Below are positions 9,710 to 18,422 of a stretch of 64,000 nt of DNA, in pieces. The position numbers were made by a program, and so were the translations under genes. The stretch lies in contig NC_021182.1 of the NCBI RefSeq assembly GCF_000389635.1, positions 868,001 to 932,000 of the forward strand, written 5' to 3'. Source of the DNA: Clostridium pasteurianum BC1 (GTDB lineage Bacteria; Bacillota; Clostridia; Clostridiales; Clostridiaceae). How positions within the stretch are numbered: position 1 is the first letter of the stretch; every line of letters starts with the position of its first letter. Below the pieces are notes generated by a model. The model worked only from the letters and a program-made list of their open reading frames with translations. It was not told where the DNA came from and made no database searches.

Positions 9710-10068
9710 TTGTTTTATTTAAAACTTTCATGAAATTTGACGAAGAACCAATTTTTATTATAAATCAACATATATTTATCTGGAGGAGCTGCTAATAAAT
9801 TAATGACTTTGGACAAAACTATAAATTTAAGTAAGCAAAGTGGTGCAAAATGGTTTGAAATTTCTAATAGTTTTTAATTATACTATATATAATTAAAATA
9901 TACAATTAAACAATTTTCAATAAATGGTGATCTGATTCTTAAAAATATGAATAATACTTTTAGTAATGTTGTTATCAATTTTTGTTAGCTGCTGGAAATT
10001 CAACTAAAAGTACAGAGGGAAATTATCATTAAGAATAAATATATAAATTTCCTTCTATACTAATAAAA
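9710..10068 (+). other. Gap with decayed coding remnant
   Basis: No intact gene. Around 9780-9880 one frame reads GGAANKLMTLDKTINLSKQS and GAKWFEISNSF before stops, and later NGDLILKNMNNTFSNVVINF, which looks like a worn extracellular protein. No function can be given. Confidence 0.35.
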
Positions 10069-10590
10069 TTAAACGTCCAGTCTTTTTATTAATTTAGCTG
10101 GAACTCCTCCATATATACAATTTGGTTCACAATTCTTATTAACTAAAGAGTTTGCTGCAATAATAGTACCTTTACCAATTGTTACGTTGCCCAAGATAGT
10201 AACTCTAGCTCCGATCCAACATCCATCTTCTATACGAATTGGCGGGAATACTGATATACCAGCTCTCTTGTTACTATCGCCTATTTCGTGGGTATCAGAT
10301 ATTAATAAAACTTCTGGACCTATATCTACATTACTACCTATTATTATATTAGGTCGAATTATACATTTTTGATTTATAAAAGTATTGTTACCTATAATAA
10401 CTGGGAAATTAGAGTTAGCGCACAATTCTGTATATCTTAAAATTACAGTATTATGTCCTATTTTTATTGAATGTTTTTCTGAATAAATTTTGATATTTTG
10501 AAAAGAGCAGTCCTTACCAATATCGTGTTTAAGCGAATAAAATTTTGTTCTACTACGTTTAATTACAGCATTAATAACTTTTTTTAACAT
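10069..10590 (-). CDS. Hexapeptide-repeat sugar O-acetyltransferase (WbbJ/LacA type)
   Basis: A 173-residue left-handed beta-helix acetyltransferase on the minus strand. Repeats run from IGHNTVILRYTELCAN through VIIGNNTFINQKCIIRPNIIIG and VDIGPEVLLISDTHEIGD to IEDGCWIGARVTILGNVTIG, ending CIYGGVPAKLIKRL. The SDTHEIGD segment carries the His used as base in the maltose/galactoside acetyltransferase group, and WIGARVTILGNV is their signature. GGAGGT lies 8 bases before the ATG. It probably O-acetylates a sugar of the polysaccharide. It is transcribed opposite to the preceding cluster. Confidence 0.87.
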   Translation of the reverse strand: MLKKVINAVIKRSRTKFYSLKHDIGKDCSFQNIKIYSEKHSIKIGHNTVILRYTELCANSNFPVIIGNNTFINQKCIIRPNIIIGSNVDIGPEVLLISDTHEIGDSNKRAGISVFPPIRIEDGCWIGARVTILGNVTIGKGTIIAANSLVNKNCEPNCIYGGVPAKLIKRLDV

Positions 10591-11121
10591 ATATTTACCT
10601 CCATATAATTTTAATAATTATATTATACTATAATTATTTATTGGAGGTAATATGATATTTAAGCGAACTAGATTGTAAGGAGTTTTCAAAAAATTCAAGG
10701 TTCCTTTTTTAATCAATATACTCCATATATCCTATGGTAAAGTTCAACTAGATTTCTTATATCCAGTAAAAACAAAATTTGCAAGTTTAAATACATGACA
10801 TGTTAAGTGTAGAGTAGTAAATTTGTTGCAAATATGAATATAAAAATATTGGATGTAAAGGGAATAACATATTTCATTCAACAGATATACACAGTAAATG
10901 TAGCAAATGATTAAAGGATAAAGAATAAAAAGATACAATATAGATATGATAATTGTATAAGGATAATATTGCTATATAATGTAAAATTATAGTAAATAGT
11001 AACAATAAACATAATAAATTACGTTAAGTATAAAAATTAGCGTAATTTATTATGTTTATAGCTGTTATCTATAGTTGTAGAAGCTGAAGTGTTGTTAACA
11101 GCGGCTAGTTATCAGATAAAT
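10591..11121. other. AT-rich gap with terminator
   Basis: Between the minus-strand acetyltransferase and the next minus-strand gene no intact gene is seen. Next to the acetyltransferase start the DNA carries a second, divergent ribosome binding site (TTGGAGGTAATATG, about 10641) leading only to an 8-codon frame, perhaps the broken start of a lost gene. A plus-strand scrap VQLDFLYPVKTKFASLNT (about 10743-10795) may be a remnant. A long palindrome sits at 11005-11059. Confidence 0.4.
11005..11059 (-). terminator. Long palindromic terminator after the lyase gene
   Basis: A perfect inverted repeat of 18-19 bases (TAAACATAATAAATTACG at 11006-11023 and its complement at 11041-11058) with a 17-base loop that pairs partly. 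It lies about 60 bases past the stop of the minus-strand lyase gene and is the natural end of that transcript. Confidence 0.6.
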
Positions 11122-13077
11122 TTAATTATCCGTATTCCAATCTTGTAGTCTTACTAAATTAGGCGAATGTAAATTCTTATCATTAACTAATGGGGATATT
11201 ACAACACTTATTGTTGTGTCATCTACGTCTGTTAGATGTATTGTTAATTTTTCCATATTATTATGTGCCTGATTAATGGGATTAGGGGAGCTGGGTAATG
11301 GTTCAGCCTTCATTTTACTAAAATAACCGTCAGATGGTGATAAAATAGAAACTAATATTCTTTTACCATTTTTTGAAAGTATAGCACTTTTTTTATCCTC
11401 ACTTATTTCAATTTTTGCCTGTGTATGTGCAAACCACCATATATCTGATGACTTGTTAGCTATAATTTCATCTTGTATTAACATTGTTCCAGTATTTTTA
11501 TAAAGTGCCACTCCTCTTTTTACAGATATGGCATTGGGCTTATAGGCATCTGTTATATCAGCAATAGCAAAAGATTTTCTAGAATCTGATTTAAAAGTCT
11601 CTATCTTTGTTTTTGCATATACATTTTGATCTGGTTTTGAGCTGGGATTTATAACTAAAGTATTTTGACCTTCTGCTCTTTCTCTATAATATTGCCAACG
11701 TTGTCCATTTAATGCTCCATTAAAATATCCTTGAAGATTATAATTGTCAGCACCAAGATCACAAAACCATCTTACGCCTAAGGCATCATATACAAAGGTA
11801 CCAATATCTAGATTACTATGAGATAAACCATTTGTACCAGCTTTAAAACCAATAAAAGAATCGGTAGATTTAGTTATAGAACTATGTAATGTGACGACTT
11901 CTGATTGCCTGAAATATTTATCTTGTATTTTTATTGATTTTTCATTAACTTTTTTATTTCCCCAAATAAATGTCATAGCGGTTGTATTTTTTATGTTAGT
12001 TATCTTATTGTAGTACCATGCATATTCACCATTTTTAAATTTGTTGGATAGCCATAATAGTACAGGGGATTTTATTTTATTAGAAGAAGAATCGGAAAAA
12101 TTAAACATTCCTCCTGGACCAGCCATATAAATTGGAAAATCACCAGTAGAAGAGAAACCAGGTGCTTTTGATAGATTATAATCTGTACCTAAACTTGAAT
12201 CTAATGCAGATATAAAATAAGCAAGATATGTAGTACCATAATCCCAGTATGTTGGACCTTCATACCAAGCGCCATCAGGAGCATATTTATTTAACATTAT
12301 AGGTAGATATTTAACTGCATTCTGAAGTATTTGTCCTGAAGTTGATTCAAATTCTCCACCTTCATCGCCTATAGCAAGAGCACCCATACCTATTCCACCA
12401 TTACAAACGCTATTCCAATTGTTATCACCTTTTATAATAGAATTTTCTTTACTATAAAATTCTATTGCTGGTTTAAGACCTTTATTTAAAATAGCATTTC
12501 GTATAACAGCTCTTTGATTGGCAGATAAATAATTATAGAGCCAATCATAACCTATAGCAGCTGCATTAGTCATTTCAGCAGTATCAAGGAACTGTCCGGG
12601 ATGCCAGTCAGGAAATTTTTTATCATTTGAAATAGTTTCTAGCTCAAGCCAGGCACGATCTGCATATTTTTTTTGCCCACTTACTTGATATACAAAAGCT
12701 AGAGTCTGTATTCTATTTAGAACTTTTCTACTTGTGGATAAAAAACTTAATCCATCTGAAAATTCATATTTAACAGGTTCTTGTTTTAATATAGCATCTG
12801 CCTGTTTTTCTAAATAATTAAATCTTTCCTTCATTGCTTTATCTATAATTATTTCTAATTTTATATTTTGAAAATCCTTACTTGTAGCCATCAATCTAGG
12901 ATGTTGGTTATTTTTATTATTTTGTTTTAATAATTTAATAATATGTTGAGAGTCTGCCTTATATATTTCTGGATTAGAAACTTTTTTTGAAGAATATAAA
13001 ATTAAATTAGAGATAGAATAAAGAATTATGATAACTACCATAGTAATTAAAAAAAATTTCTTGTAAATACTTTTCAT
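11122..13077 (-). CDS. Membrane-anchored heparinase II/III-like polysaccharide lyase
   Basis: A 651-residue protein with a hydrophobic N-terminal anchor (about 8-30) and the two-part layout of the heparinase II/III/alginate lyase superfamily: an all-helical toroid (about 60-380) and a beta-sandwich (about 400-640). Family-like segments are WHPGQFLDTAEMTNAAAIGYDW, NNWNSVCNGGIGMGALA, APDGAWYEGPTYWDYGTTYL and GLSHSNLDIGTFVYDALGVRW, where Asn, His and Tyr are the usual catalytic types. Such enzymes cleave uronic-acid-containing polymers by beta-elimination. It lies in the polysaccharide locus but on the opposite strand with its own terminator, so it may trim or degrade the capsule at the cell surface. 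Substrate is unknown. Confidence 0.78.
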   Translation of the reverse strand: MKSIYKKFFLITMVVIIILYSISNLILYSSKKVSNPEIYKADSQHIIKLLKQNNKNNQHPRLMATSKDFQNIKLEIIIDKAMKERFNYLEKQADAILKQEPVKYEFSDGLSFLSTSRKVLNRIQTLAFVYQVSGQKKYADRAWLELETISNDKKFPDWHPGQFLDTAEMTNAAAIGYDWLYNYLSANQRAVIRNAILNKGLKPAIEFYSKENSIIKGDNNWNSVCNGGIGMGALAIGDEGGEFESTSGQILQNAVKYLPIMLNKYAPDGAWYEGPTYWDYGTTYLAYFISALDSSLGTDYNLSKAPGFSSTGDFPIYMAGPGGMFNFSDSSSNKIKSPVLLWLSNKFKNGEYAWYYNKITNIKNTTAMTFIWGNKKVNEKSIKIQDKYFRQSEVVTLHSSITKSTDSFIGFKAGTNGLSHSNLDIGTFVYDALGVRWFCDLGADNYNLQGYFNGALNGQRWQYYRERAEGQNTLVINPSSKPDQNVYAKTKIETFKSDSRKSFAIADITDAYKPNAISVKRGVALYKNTGTMLIQDEIIANKSSDIWWFAHTQAKIEISEDKKSAILSKNGKRILVSILSPSDGYFSKMKAEPLPSSPNPINQAHNNMEKLTIHLTDVDDTTISVVISPLVNDKNLHSPNLVRLQDWNTDN

Positions 13078-14193
13078 TTTAAAGCCACCCTCATAAATTT
13101 ATATATTATAGCCTTGTAAATAATTCTAAGGCCTGATTTTACTGGATCGTATGGTTAATTTTTTAGTCGCTTAATTTATATTATAAAATTTATTAACATA
13201 TTTGTAAAATTTTATAATATAAGCAGATAAAACTTTAAAATGGAGGAAATCCCTTTAACATTTAAAAAAATTAGCATACTACTGAAAATTTGAAAAATTC
13301 ATTATGAATGTTTCAAGTTTATACCTTAATAAATCATGAACATCAAGTTACCGTTCTAAGACAATTAGGATTTATTGATAACAATTTTATTTCCTTTAAT
13401 GCAGTTTGTTAAAGCTAACACAAAACTCAATAATTAAAAATGCTTTGATAATACTAAGTTTTCAAAAAAAATTTTTCCGAAAGCTGATTCACTATGCTAT
13501 TGTAAACACGAAAAATATTTTAATGATAAAAAGATAGAGTTTGTGTTAAATACATCATAAGCATTGGATATAGCTTCAACAAACCAAGAACCATAATATT
13601 TTTTAGTAAATATGTTTTCTAGAACTGAATCTGAAATAATAATTCAAGATGGAAGAAATTTAATAATGAACAAACTTATGTTAAAATCTTAAGCCATTAT
13701 TTCTAATCTAAATACCGATGGATGCATTTATATAAATTATAAGCTTATTATTATATAATTTATATAATTAGAGAGATTGTTAAAAAATAGTTAACTATAA
13801 GAAGGTAATAGAATCTGATTGTATTTTTAGAGTTCTAAAAATAGGATCAATAAGTGTCTACTTTTTCTTATAATAATATAAAAGATAAAAAGGAAAATTA
13901 AAGTATATATAGAATATATTATATAGAAAAAATATTATTTAAAATTCTAAAATATAAGTTTAGAAATTACAATATAAATATAGAATAAATATACTTTATA
14001 CTATTGAAGTAGCAGAAGTTGTGTTGAATGTTACTAAATAGTATAAAAATTACATTTAACAAGTTTACTTTTGGATAAGAATAGGTAATAGCAGATGGTC
14101 AAATTAGCAATAGCTTCAGTATTTATCTTATCTGAAGTAAGACTTAAGCAAGATATTGTTATAGGAATATAAATTATATATATAATTAGATTC

Positions 14194-14229
14194 AAAAAAG
14201 GCGACTGAGGTCGCTTTTTTTTTTTTTTC
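14194..14229 (+). terminator. Rho-independent terminator
   Basis: Stem GCGAC (14201-14205), loop TGAG, stem GTCGC (14210-14214) and 15 T. No intact gene precedes it, so it appears to be the surviving end of a lost plus-strand gene, or insulation for the rfbA promoter just downstream. Confidence 0.8.
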
Positions 14230-14308
14230 AATTCAATATGATTTAAGTTTATTAAATTCATGCAAAAACTACATAATACCCAAAATATATTATTTGTTGT
14301 TAAAAAAA

Positions 14309-14393
14309 TGTAAAAAATCATAAATATTCTTTTAATTTATGTTATAATTATATTAAAATTACTATTAAAAATTAAAGTATATTTTGGAGGTAA
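14309..14393 (+). promoter_or_regulatory. Promoter of the rfb operon (family copy 1)
   Basis: Extended -10 TGTTATAAT (TATAAT 14343-14348) without a good -35, followed by a 35-base leader and TTTGGAGGT. The block from AATGTAAAAAATCATAAA through TTATAATTATATTAAAAT recurs at about 21908 and 27932, upstream of other genes in this region, so it probably contains a shared control signal. Confidence 0.6.
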
Positions 14394-14397
14394 AATA

Positions 14398-15270
14398 ATG
14401 AAAGGGATAATTTTAGCAGGTGGGTCAGGTACTAGATTGTATCCAATAACAAAAGCAGCATCAAAACAGATATTGCCTATATACGATAAACCAATGATAT
14501 ATTACCCGCTTTCTGTATTAATGCTTACGGGAATAAGGGAAATATTAATTATTTCAACGCCAAGAGATATAAATTTATTTAAAGAATTATTGGGAGATGG
14601 GAGCCAAATAGGACTTACTCTTCAATATGCAGTACAGTATGAACCTAGAGGACTTGCAGATGCTTTCATAGTTGGAGAAGAATTCATAGGAAATGACAAG
14701 GTAGCCTTAGTATTAGGAGATAATATATTCCATGGATATGGTTTTACAGAAAGATTAAAAAGAGCTGCCGAAAGAGAAGAGGCTACAATATTTGGGTATC
14801 ATGTAAGTAATCCTAAAGCCTTTGGAGTTGTAGAATTTGATGAAAACAACAATGTGGTTTCCATAGAAGAAAAGCCGGAAAAGCCAAAATCAAATTATGC
14901 AGTGCCAGGACTATATTTTTATGGCAATGATGTTGTAGAAATAGCTAAAAATGTAAAACCATCAGCAAGAGGAGAAATAGAAATTACTGCTGTAAATAAT
15001 GAATACTTAAATAGAGGTAAACTAAAGGTTGAACTATTTGGAAGGGGAATGGCATGGCTTGATACAGGAACGCATAGAGGTCTTTTAGATGCTTCAAATT
15101 TTGTAGAAGCAATTCAGACAAGGCAGGGATTATATGTGGCTTGTATAGAAGAAATAGCATATAGAAATGGCTTTATTCATAAAGAGCAAGTGAAAGAACT
15201 TGCTGAGCCTTTAATGAAGACGGAATATGGACAATATTTAATGAATCTAATGGATGAAGATGAAAAATAA
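14398..15270 (+). CDS. rfbA: Glucose-1-phosphate thymidylyltransferase RfbA/RmlA
   Basis: Makes dTDP-glucose from dTTP and glucose-1-phosphate, the first step of dTDP-rhamnose and other dTDP-sugars. The 290 residues contain the nucleotidyl-transferase signature [20 protein letters not shown] (about 8-27), [13 protein letters not shown], the metal site [29 protein letters not shown] and AWLDTGTH. Length matches the short RmlA type. GGAGGT precedes the ATG. It is first in rfbA-rfbB-rfbC with galU downstream. A piece of an rfbA-like gene is also found at 22025-22080. Confidence 0.97.
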   Translation: MKGIILAGGSGTRLYPITKAASKQILPIYDKPMIYYPLSVLMLTGIREILIISTPRDINLFKELLGDGSQIGLTLQYAVQYEPRGLADAFIVGEEFIGNDKVALVLGDNIFHGYGFTERLKRAAEREEATIFGYHVSNPKAFGVVEFDENNNVVSIEEKPEKPKSNYAVPGLYFYGNDVVEIAKNVKPSARGEIEITAVNNEYLNRGKLKVELFGRGMAWLDTGTHRGLLDASNFVEAIQTRQGLYVACIEEIAYRNGFIHKEQVKELAEPLMKTEYGQYLMNLMDEDEK

Positions 15271-15376
15271 TAATACATATAAAACTTGTAATTAAATTTA
15301 TTATATTATCTAATCCCTTGTAATAATTAAAATTAAAAAATATCATTTAAATAGATGCAGAGGAGAGAAAAATAGT

Positions 15377-16432
15377 ATGAAAACATATTTTGTAACTGGA
15401 GGAGCTGGCTTTATAGGTGCTAACTTTGTGCACTATATGCTGAATAAATATGAGGATATAAAAATAATAAATGTAGACAAGCTAACTTATGCAGGAAACT
15501 TAGAAAATTTAAAAGGTGTTGAAAATAATCCTAATTATACATTTGTTCAAGCTGATATTTGTGATAAAGAAGCTATAGAAAAAATATTTAATAATAATGA
15601 AATAGATTATGTTGTAAACTTTGCAGCTGAATCCCATGTAGATAGAAGCATAAGAGAACCAGAAGTATTTGTAAAGACTAATGTATTAGGAACTGTAAAT
15701 CTATTAAATATTGCAAAACAATATTGGGAAACTGAAAATGGCTTTAAAGAAGGAAAAAAATATCTTCAAGTATCAACTGACGAAGTATATGGTTCATTAG
15801 GAGAAACTGGTTACTTTACAGAGACAACACCACTGGATTCTCACAGTCCATATTCCTCAAGTAAAGCAGGAGCAGACCTCATGGTTAAAGCTTATGGAGA
15901 CACTTTTAAAATGCCTATAAATATAACAAGATGTTCAAATAACTACGGCCCATATCAATTCCCAGAAAAGTTAATACCACTTATAATAAACAATTGTTTA
16001 GCTAAAAGAGATTTACCAATCTACGGAGACGGCATGAATATAAGAGATTGGCTTTATGTAGAAGACCACTGCAAAGCAATAGATATGGTTATAAATAAAG
16101 GTAGATTAGGTGAAGTTTATAACGTTGGTGGACATAATGAAAGAACTAATGTATACATAGTTAAAACTATAATAGATTATGTGTCAGGAAATATAGATAG
16201 TTCAGTAACAGAAGAACTTATAAAATATGTGGAAGATAGAAAAGGCCATGATAGAAGATATGGAATAGACCCAACTAAAATCAGAGAAGAATTAGGTTGG
16301 GAACCAGAAACCTCTTTTGAGGTAGGAATTAAGAAGACAATTAAATGGTATTTAGACAATAAACAATGGATGGATAATATAACATCAGGACAATACCAAA
16401 ACTATTATGAAAAAATGTATGGGAATAACTAA
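15377..16432 (+). CDS. rfbB: dTDP-glucose 4,6-dehydratase RfbB/RmlB
   Basis: Converts dTDP-glucose to dTDP-4-keto-6-deoxyglucose with bound NAD. The 351 residues have GGAGFIGANF (7-16) for NAD, FAAESHVDRSI, the STDEVYG loop with catalytic Asp-Glu (about 133-139), and the Y159-x3-K163 pair in SPYSSSKAG. NNYGPYQFPEKLIPL and GDGMNIRDWLYVEDHC are RmlB-specific. Length is standard. The gap from rfbA is 106 bases, and rfbC follows within a few bases, so the three genes are co-transcribed. Confidence 0.97.
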   Translation: MKTYFVTGGAGFIGANFVHYMLNKYEDIKIINVDKLTYAGNLENLKGVENNPNYTFVQADICDKEAIEKIFNNNEIDYVVNFAAESHVDRSIREPEVFVKTNVLGTVNLLNIAKQYWETENGFKEGKKYLQVSTDEVYGSLGETGYFTETTPLDSHSPYSSSKAGADLMVKAYGDTFKMPINITRCSNNYGPYQFPEKLIPLIINNCLAKRDLPIYGDGMNIRDWLYVEDHCKAIDMVINKGRLGEVYNVGGHNERTNVYIVKTIIDYVSGNIDSSVTEELIKYVEDRKGHDRRYGIDPTKIREELGWEPETSFEVGIKKTIKWYLDNKQWMDNITSGQYQNYYEKMYGNN

Positions 16433-16444
16433 GGGGTGAGTTTA

Positions 16445-17002
16445 GTGGGAAATTTTAATTTTGAGAGAACAGAAATTGAAGGAGTATATATAATAGAACC
16501 TCAGGTGTTTGGAGATAACAGAGGTTATTTTATGGAAACTTATAATTTAGACGAATTTAAAGAAGCAGGATTAGATATGGCTTTTGTACAAGATAACCAG
16601 TCTAAATCCAAAAAAGGTGTTCTAAGAGGATTACATTTTCAAACTCAGCATTCTCAAGGAAAATTAGTTAGAGTAATAAAAGGTGAAGTTTTTGATGTAG
16701 CAGTAGATTTAAGAAAGAATTCTGAAACCTATGGCAAATGGGTAGGAGTAAAATTAAGCGATGAAAATAAAAAACAATTTTACATTCCAGAAGGTTTTGC
16801 CCATGGATTTTTAGTACTTTCAGAAGAGGCTGAATTTGTTTATAAGTGTACAGATTTATATCATCCAGAATTTGAAGGTGGAATTGCCTGGAATGATCCA
16901 GAAGTAGGAATTGAATGGCCAACTGAAGGCATTAAAGAGTTGATATTTTCAGAAAAAGATAAAAAGTGGAAAACTTTAACTGAAAGCAAAATACAATTTT
17001 AA
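16445..17002 (+). CDS. rfbC: dTDP-4-dehydrorhamnose 3,5-epimerase RfbC/RmlC
   Basis: Epimerises C3 and C5 of the dTDP-4-keto-6-deoxy sugar. It is a cupin of 185 residues starting MGNFNFERTEIEG, with IIEPQVFGDNRGYFMETYN, catalytic His64 in LRGLHFQ, VRVIKGEVFDVAVDLR, IPEGFAHGFLVLSE and YKCTDLYHPEFEGGIAWNDP. An in-frame GTG at 16436 lies inside the AAGGGG ribosome binding site, so GTG 16445 is the better start. No rfbD (the last reductase for dTDP-rhamnose) follows; the next gene is galU. Confidence 0.95.
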   Translation: MGNFNFERTEIEGVYIIEPQVFGDNRGYFMETYNLDEFKEAGLDMAFVQDNQSKSKKGVLRGLHFQTQHSQGKLVRVIKGEVFDVAVDLRKNSETYGKWVGVKLSDENKKQFYIPEGFAHGFLVLSEEAEFVYKCTDLYHPEFEGGIAWNDPEVGIEWPTEGIKELIFSEKDKKWKTLTESKIQF

Positions 17003-17046
17003 TTAAATTAAAAATTTTAAGCTATACTATAAAGTTATTATATAAT

Positions 17047-17089
17047 TTACAGTATATGAAATAGATACAGTATATTTCATATACTGTAA
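17047..17089 (+). promoter_or_regulatory. Perfect 17-base palindrome before galU (copy 1)
   Basis: TTACAGTATATGAAATA (17047-17063) and its exact complement (17073-17089) with a 9-base centre lie between rfbC and galU. No T-run follows directly, so it is either a weak terminator, an mRNA processing/stability hairpin or an operator. An identical copy precedes the second galU at 22090-22132. Confidence 0.6.
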
Positions 17090-17130
17090 TAATATAAAAT
17101 TATAACTATTTTTAGGGGGATGATTATAAT

Positions 17131-18060
17131 ATGAGTAAAATAAGAAAAGCAGTTATACCTGCAGCAGGTCTTGGAACGAGGTTTTTACCAGCAACAAAAG
17201 CACAACCAAAGGAAATGCTTCCAATAGTGGATAAACCAACTATACAGTACATAATAGAAGAAGCAGTAGCATCTGGAATAGAAGAAATACTTATAATTAC
17301 AGGAAGAAATAAAAGGTCTATAGAGGATCACTTTGATAAGTCTGTAGAATTAGAATTAGAACTTGAAAATCACAATAAGACGGAATTACTAAAGGTAGTA
17401 AAAGACATAACTAATTTAGCTAATATACATTTTATAAGACAAAAGGAACCTAAGGGACTTGGACATGCTATTCATTGTGCAAAGAGTTTTGTAGGTGAAG
17501 AACCTTTTGCTGTAATGCTTGGTGATGACGTAGTGGATGCTGAAGTGCCATGCTTGAAGCAGCTTATAAATTGCTATGATGAATATAAAACATCAATTTT
17601 AGGAGTTCAACAGGTAGAAAAAAGTCAGGTATCTAAATATGGAATAGTAAAAAATTTAGATATAGAAAAGGGTGTATATAAGGTTAAAGATCTAATTGAA
17701 AAGCCCAATGTGGAAGAAGCACCTTCTAATATAGCAATCCTTGGAAGATATATACTAATGCCTGATATATTTGGAGTACTGGAAAAAACTAAACCAGGAA
17801 AAGGTAACGAAATACAGTTAACAGATGCTTTAAAAACTTTACTTGAACAACAGGCTATTTATGCTTATGAATTTAAGGGAAGAAGATATGATGTAGGAGA
17901 TAAGTTTGGATATTTACAAGCCACTGTAGATATGGCATTAAAAAGGGATGATTTAAGAGGTCCATTTATGGAGTATTTGTCAAATTTATCTAACAGCGAA
18001 GAATGGAAGTATTTATCTGATGAGAATTATGATGAGGTTGCAGCTACTAAAGTAAAATAG
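17131..18060 (+). CDS. galU: UTP-glucose-1-phosphate uridylyltransferase GalU (copy 1)
   Basis: Makes UDP-glucose from UTP and glucose-1-phosphate. The 309 residues have PAAGLGTRFLPATKAQPKEM (about 9-28), IVDKPTIQYIIEEAV, the metal-binding LGDDVV (about 130), GIVKNL, LIEKPN and GNEIQLTDAL, all GalU-specific. GGGGGATGA precedes the ATG. It is almost identical in DNA and protein to a second galU at 22174, differing at a few sites (T/A in NHNK-x-ELL, E/G in VL-x-KTKPGKG, N/D, Q/H) and at the last 25 residues. The palindrome upstream is shared too. Confidence 0.96.
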   Translation: MSKIRKAVIPAAGLGTRFLPATKAQPKEMLPIVDKPTIQYIIEEAVASGIEEILIITGRNKRSIEDHFDKSVELELELENHNKTELLKVVKDITNLANIHFIRQKEPKGLGHAIHCAKSFVGEEPFAVMLGDDVVDAEVPCLKQLINCYDEYKTSILGVQQVEKSQVSKYGIVKNLDIEKGVYKVKDLIEKPNVEEAPSNIAILGRYILMPDIFGVLEKTKPGKGNEIQLTDALKTLLEQQAIYAYEFKGRRYDVGDKFGYLQATVDMALKRDDLRGPFMEYLSNLSNSEEWKYLSDENYDEVAATKVK

Positions 18061-18087
18061 GACTTATGGTTTCTGCTGGCATATCAT

Positions 18088-18420
18088 TAAGTAATTAAAT
18101 TAGAAGAAGAAAAAATATTAGGAAATAAGATACATAAAGATAAATTCCAACTTTTAATTAAATTGATTAATGCCAAAGATAAATTATCTGTACAAGTTCA
18201 TCCTAATGATGAATATGGCAAAAGAGTTGAAGGTGAACTTGGAAAAACAGAAATTTAGTACGTTATTGAAGCGTTTGAAGGTGCTAATCTAGTAGTTGAA
18301 ATTAAAGATTGTACAAAGGAACAGTTTAAAAAAGCTATGGACACAGGAAATCTCGATAAATATCTAAATAAAATATATGTTAAAAAAGGCGAAGTTTATT
18401 TTGTAAAAAAAGGGGAGTTA
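18088..18420 (+). pseudogene. manA (mannose-6-phosphate isomerase) fragment, N-terminal half
   Basis: The frame reads EEEKILGNKIHKDKFQLLIK, then KLSVQVHPNDEYGKRVEGEL, GKTEI-stop-YVIEAFEG and YLNKIYVKKGEVYFVKKGEL. LSVQVHPND is the hallmark zinc-site segment of class I mannose-6-phosphate isomerase, and the stop replaces the usual Trp of GKTE-x-WY. The first ~50 residues and everything after the KKGEVYF segment are missing. The end merges with the ribosome binding site of the next gene. A second, later piece of manA is found at 27450-27555. Confidence 0.82.
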
Positions 18421-18422
18421 AT

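Larger units (their letters stand above)
13078..14397. other. 1.3-kb gap: palindromes, decayed gene, rfbA promoter
   Basis: No intact gene. Next to the lyase start lies a 16-base perfect inverted repeat (13176-13191 and 13207-13222, loop 15), a possible operator or attenuator of that gene. From 13384 to about 13692 a plus-strand frame reads protein-like text (for example KKIFPKADSLCYCKHEKYF and ALDIASTNQEP) interrupted by three stops, probably a dead gene I cannot name. AT-only palindromes lie at 13729-13766, and a hairpin with arm TATTTTTAGA at 13822-13843. The end holds the 14201 terminator and the rfbA promoter. Confidence 0.45.

Noticed and set aside
10744-10938. A 64-codon hydrophobic minus-strand frame
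   Set aside because: It has no ribosome binding site, AT-driven Tyr/Phe/Ile composition and overlaps a likely decayed region.
13729-13766. AT-only palindrome as an operator or origin
   Set aside because: In DNA this AT-rich, 13-base AT-only palindromes arise by chance; no origin genes or DnaA boxes are nearby.
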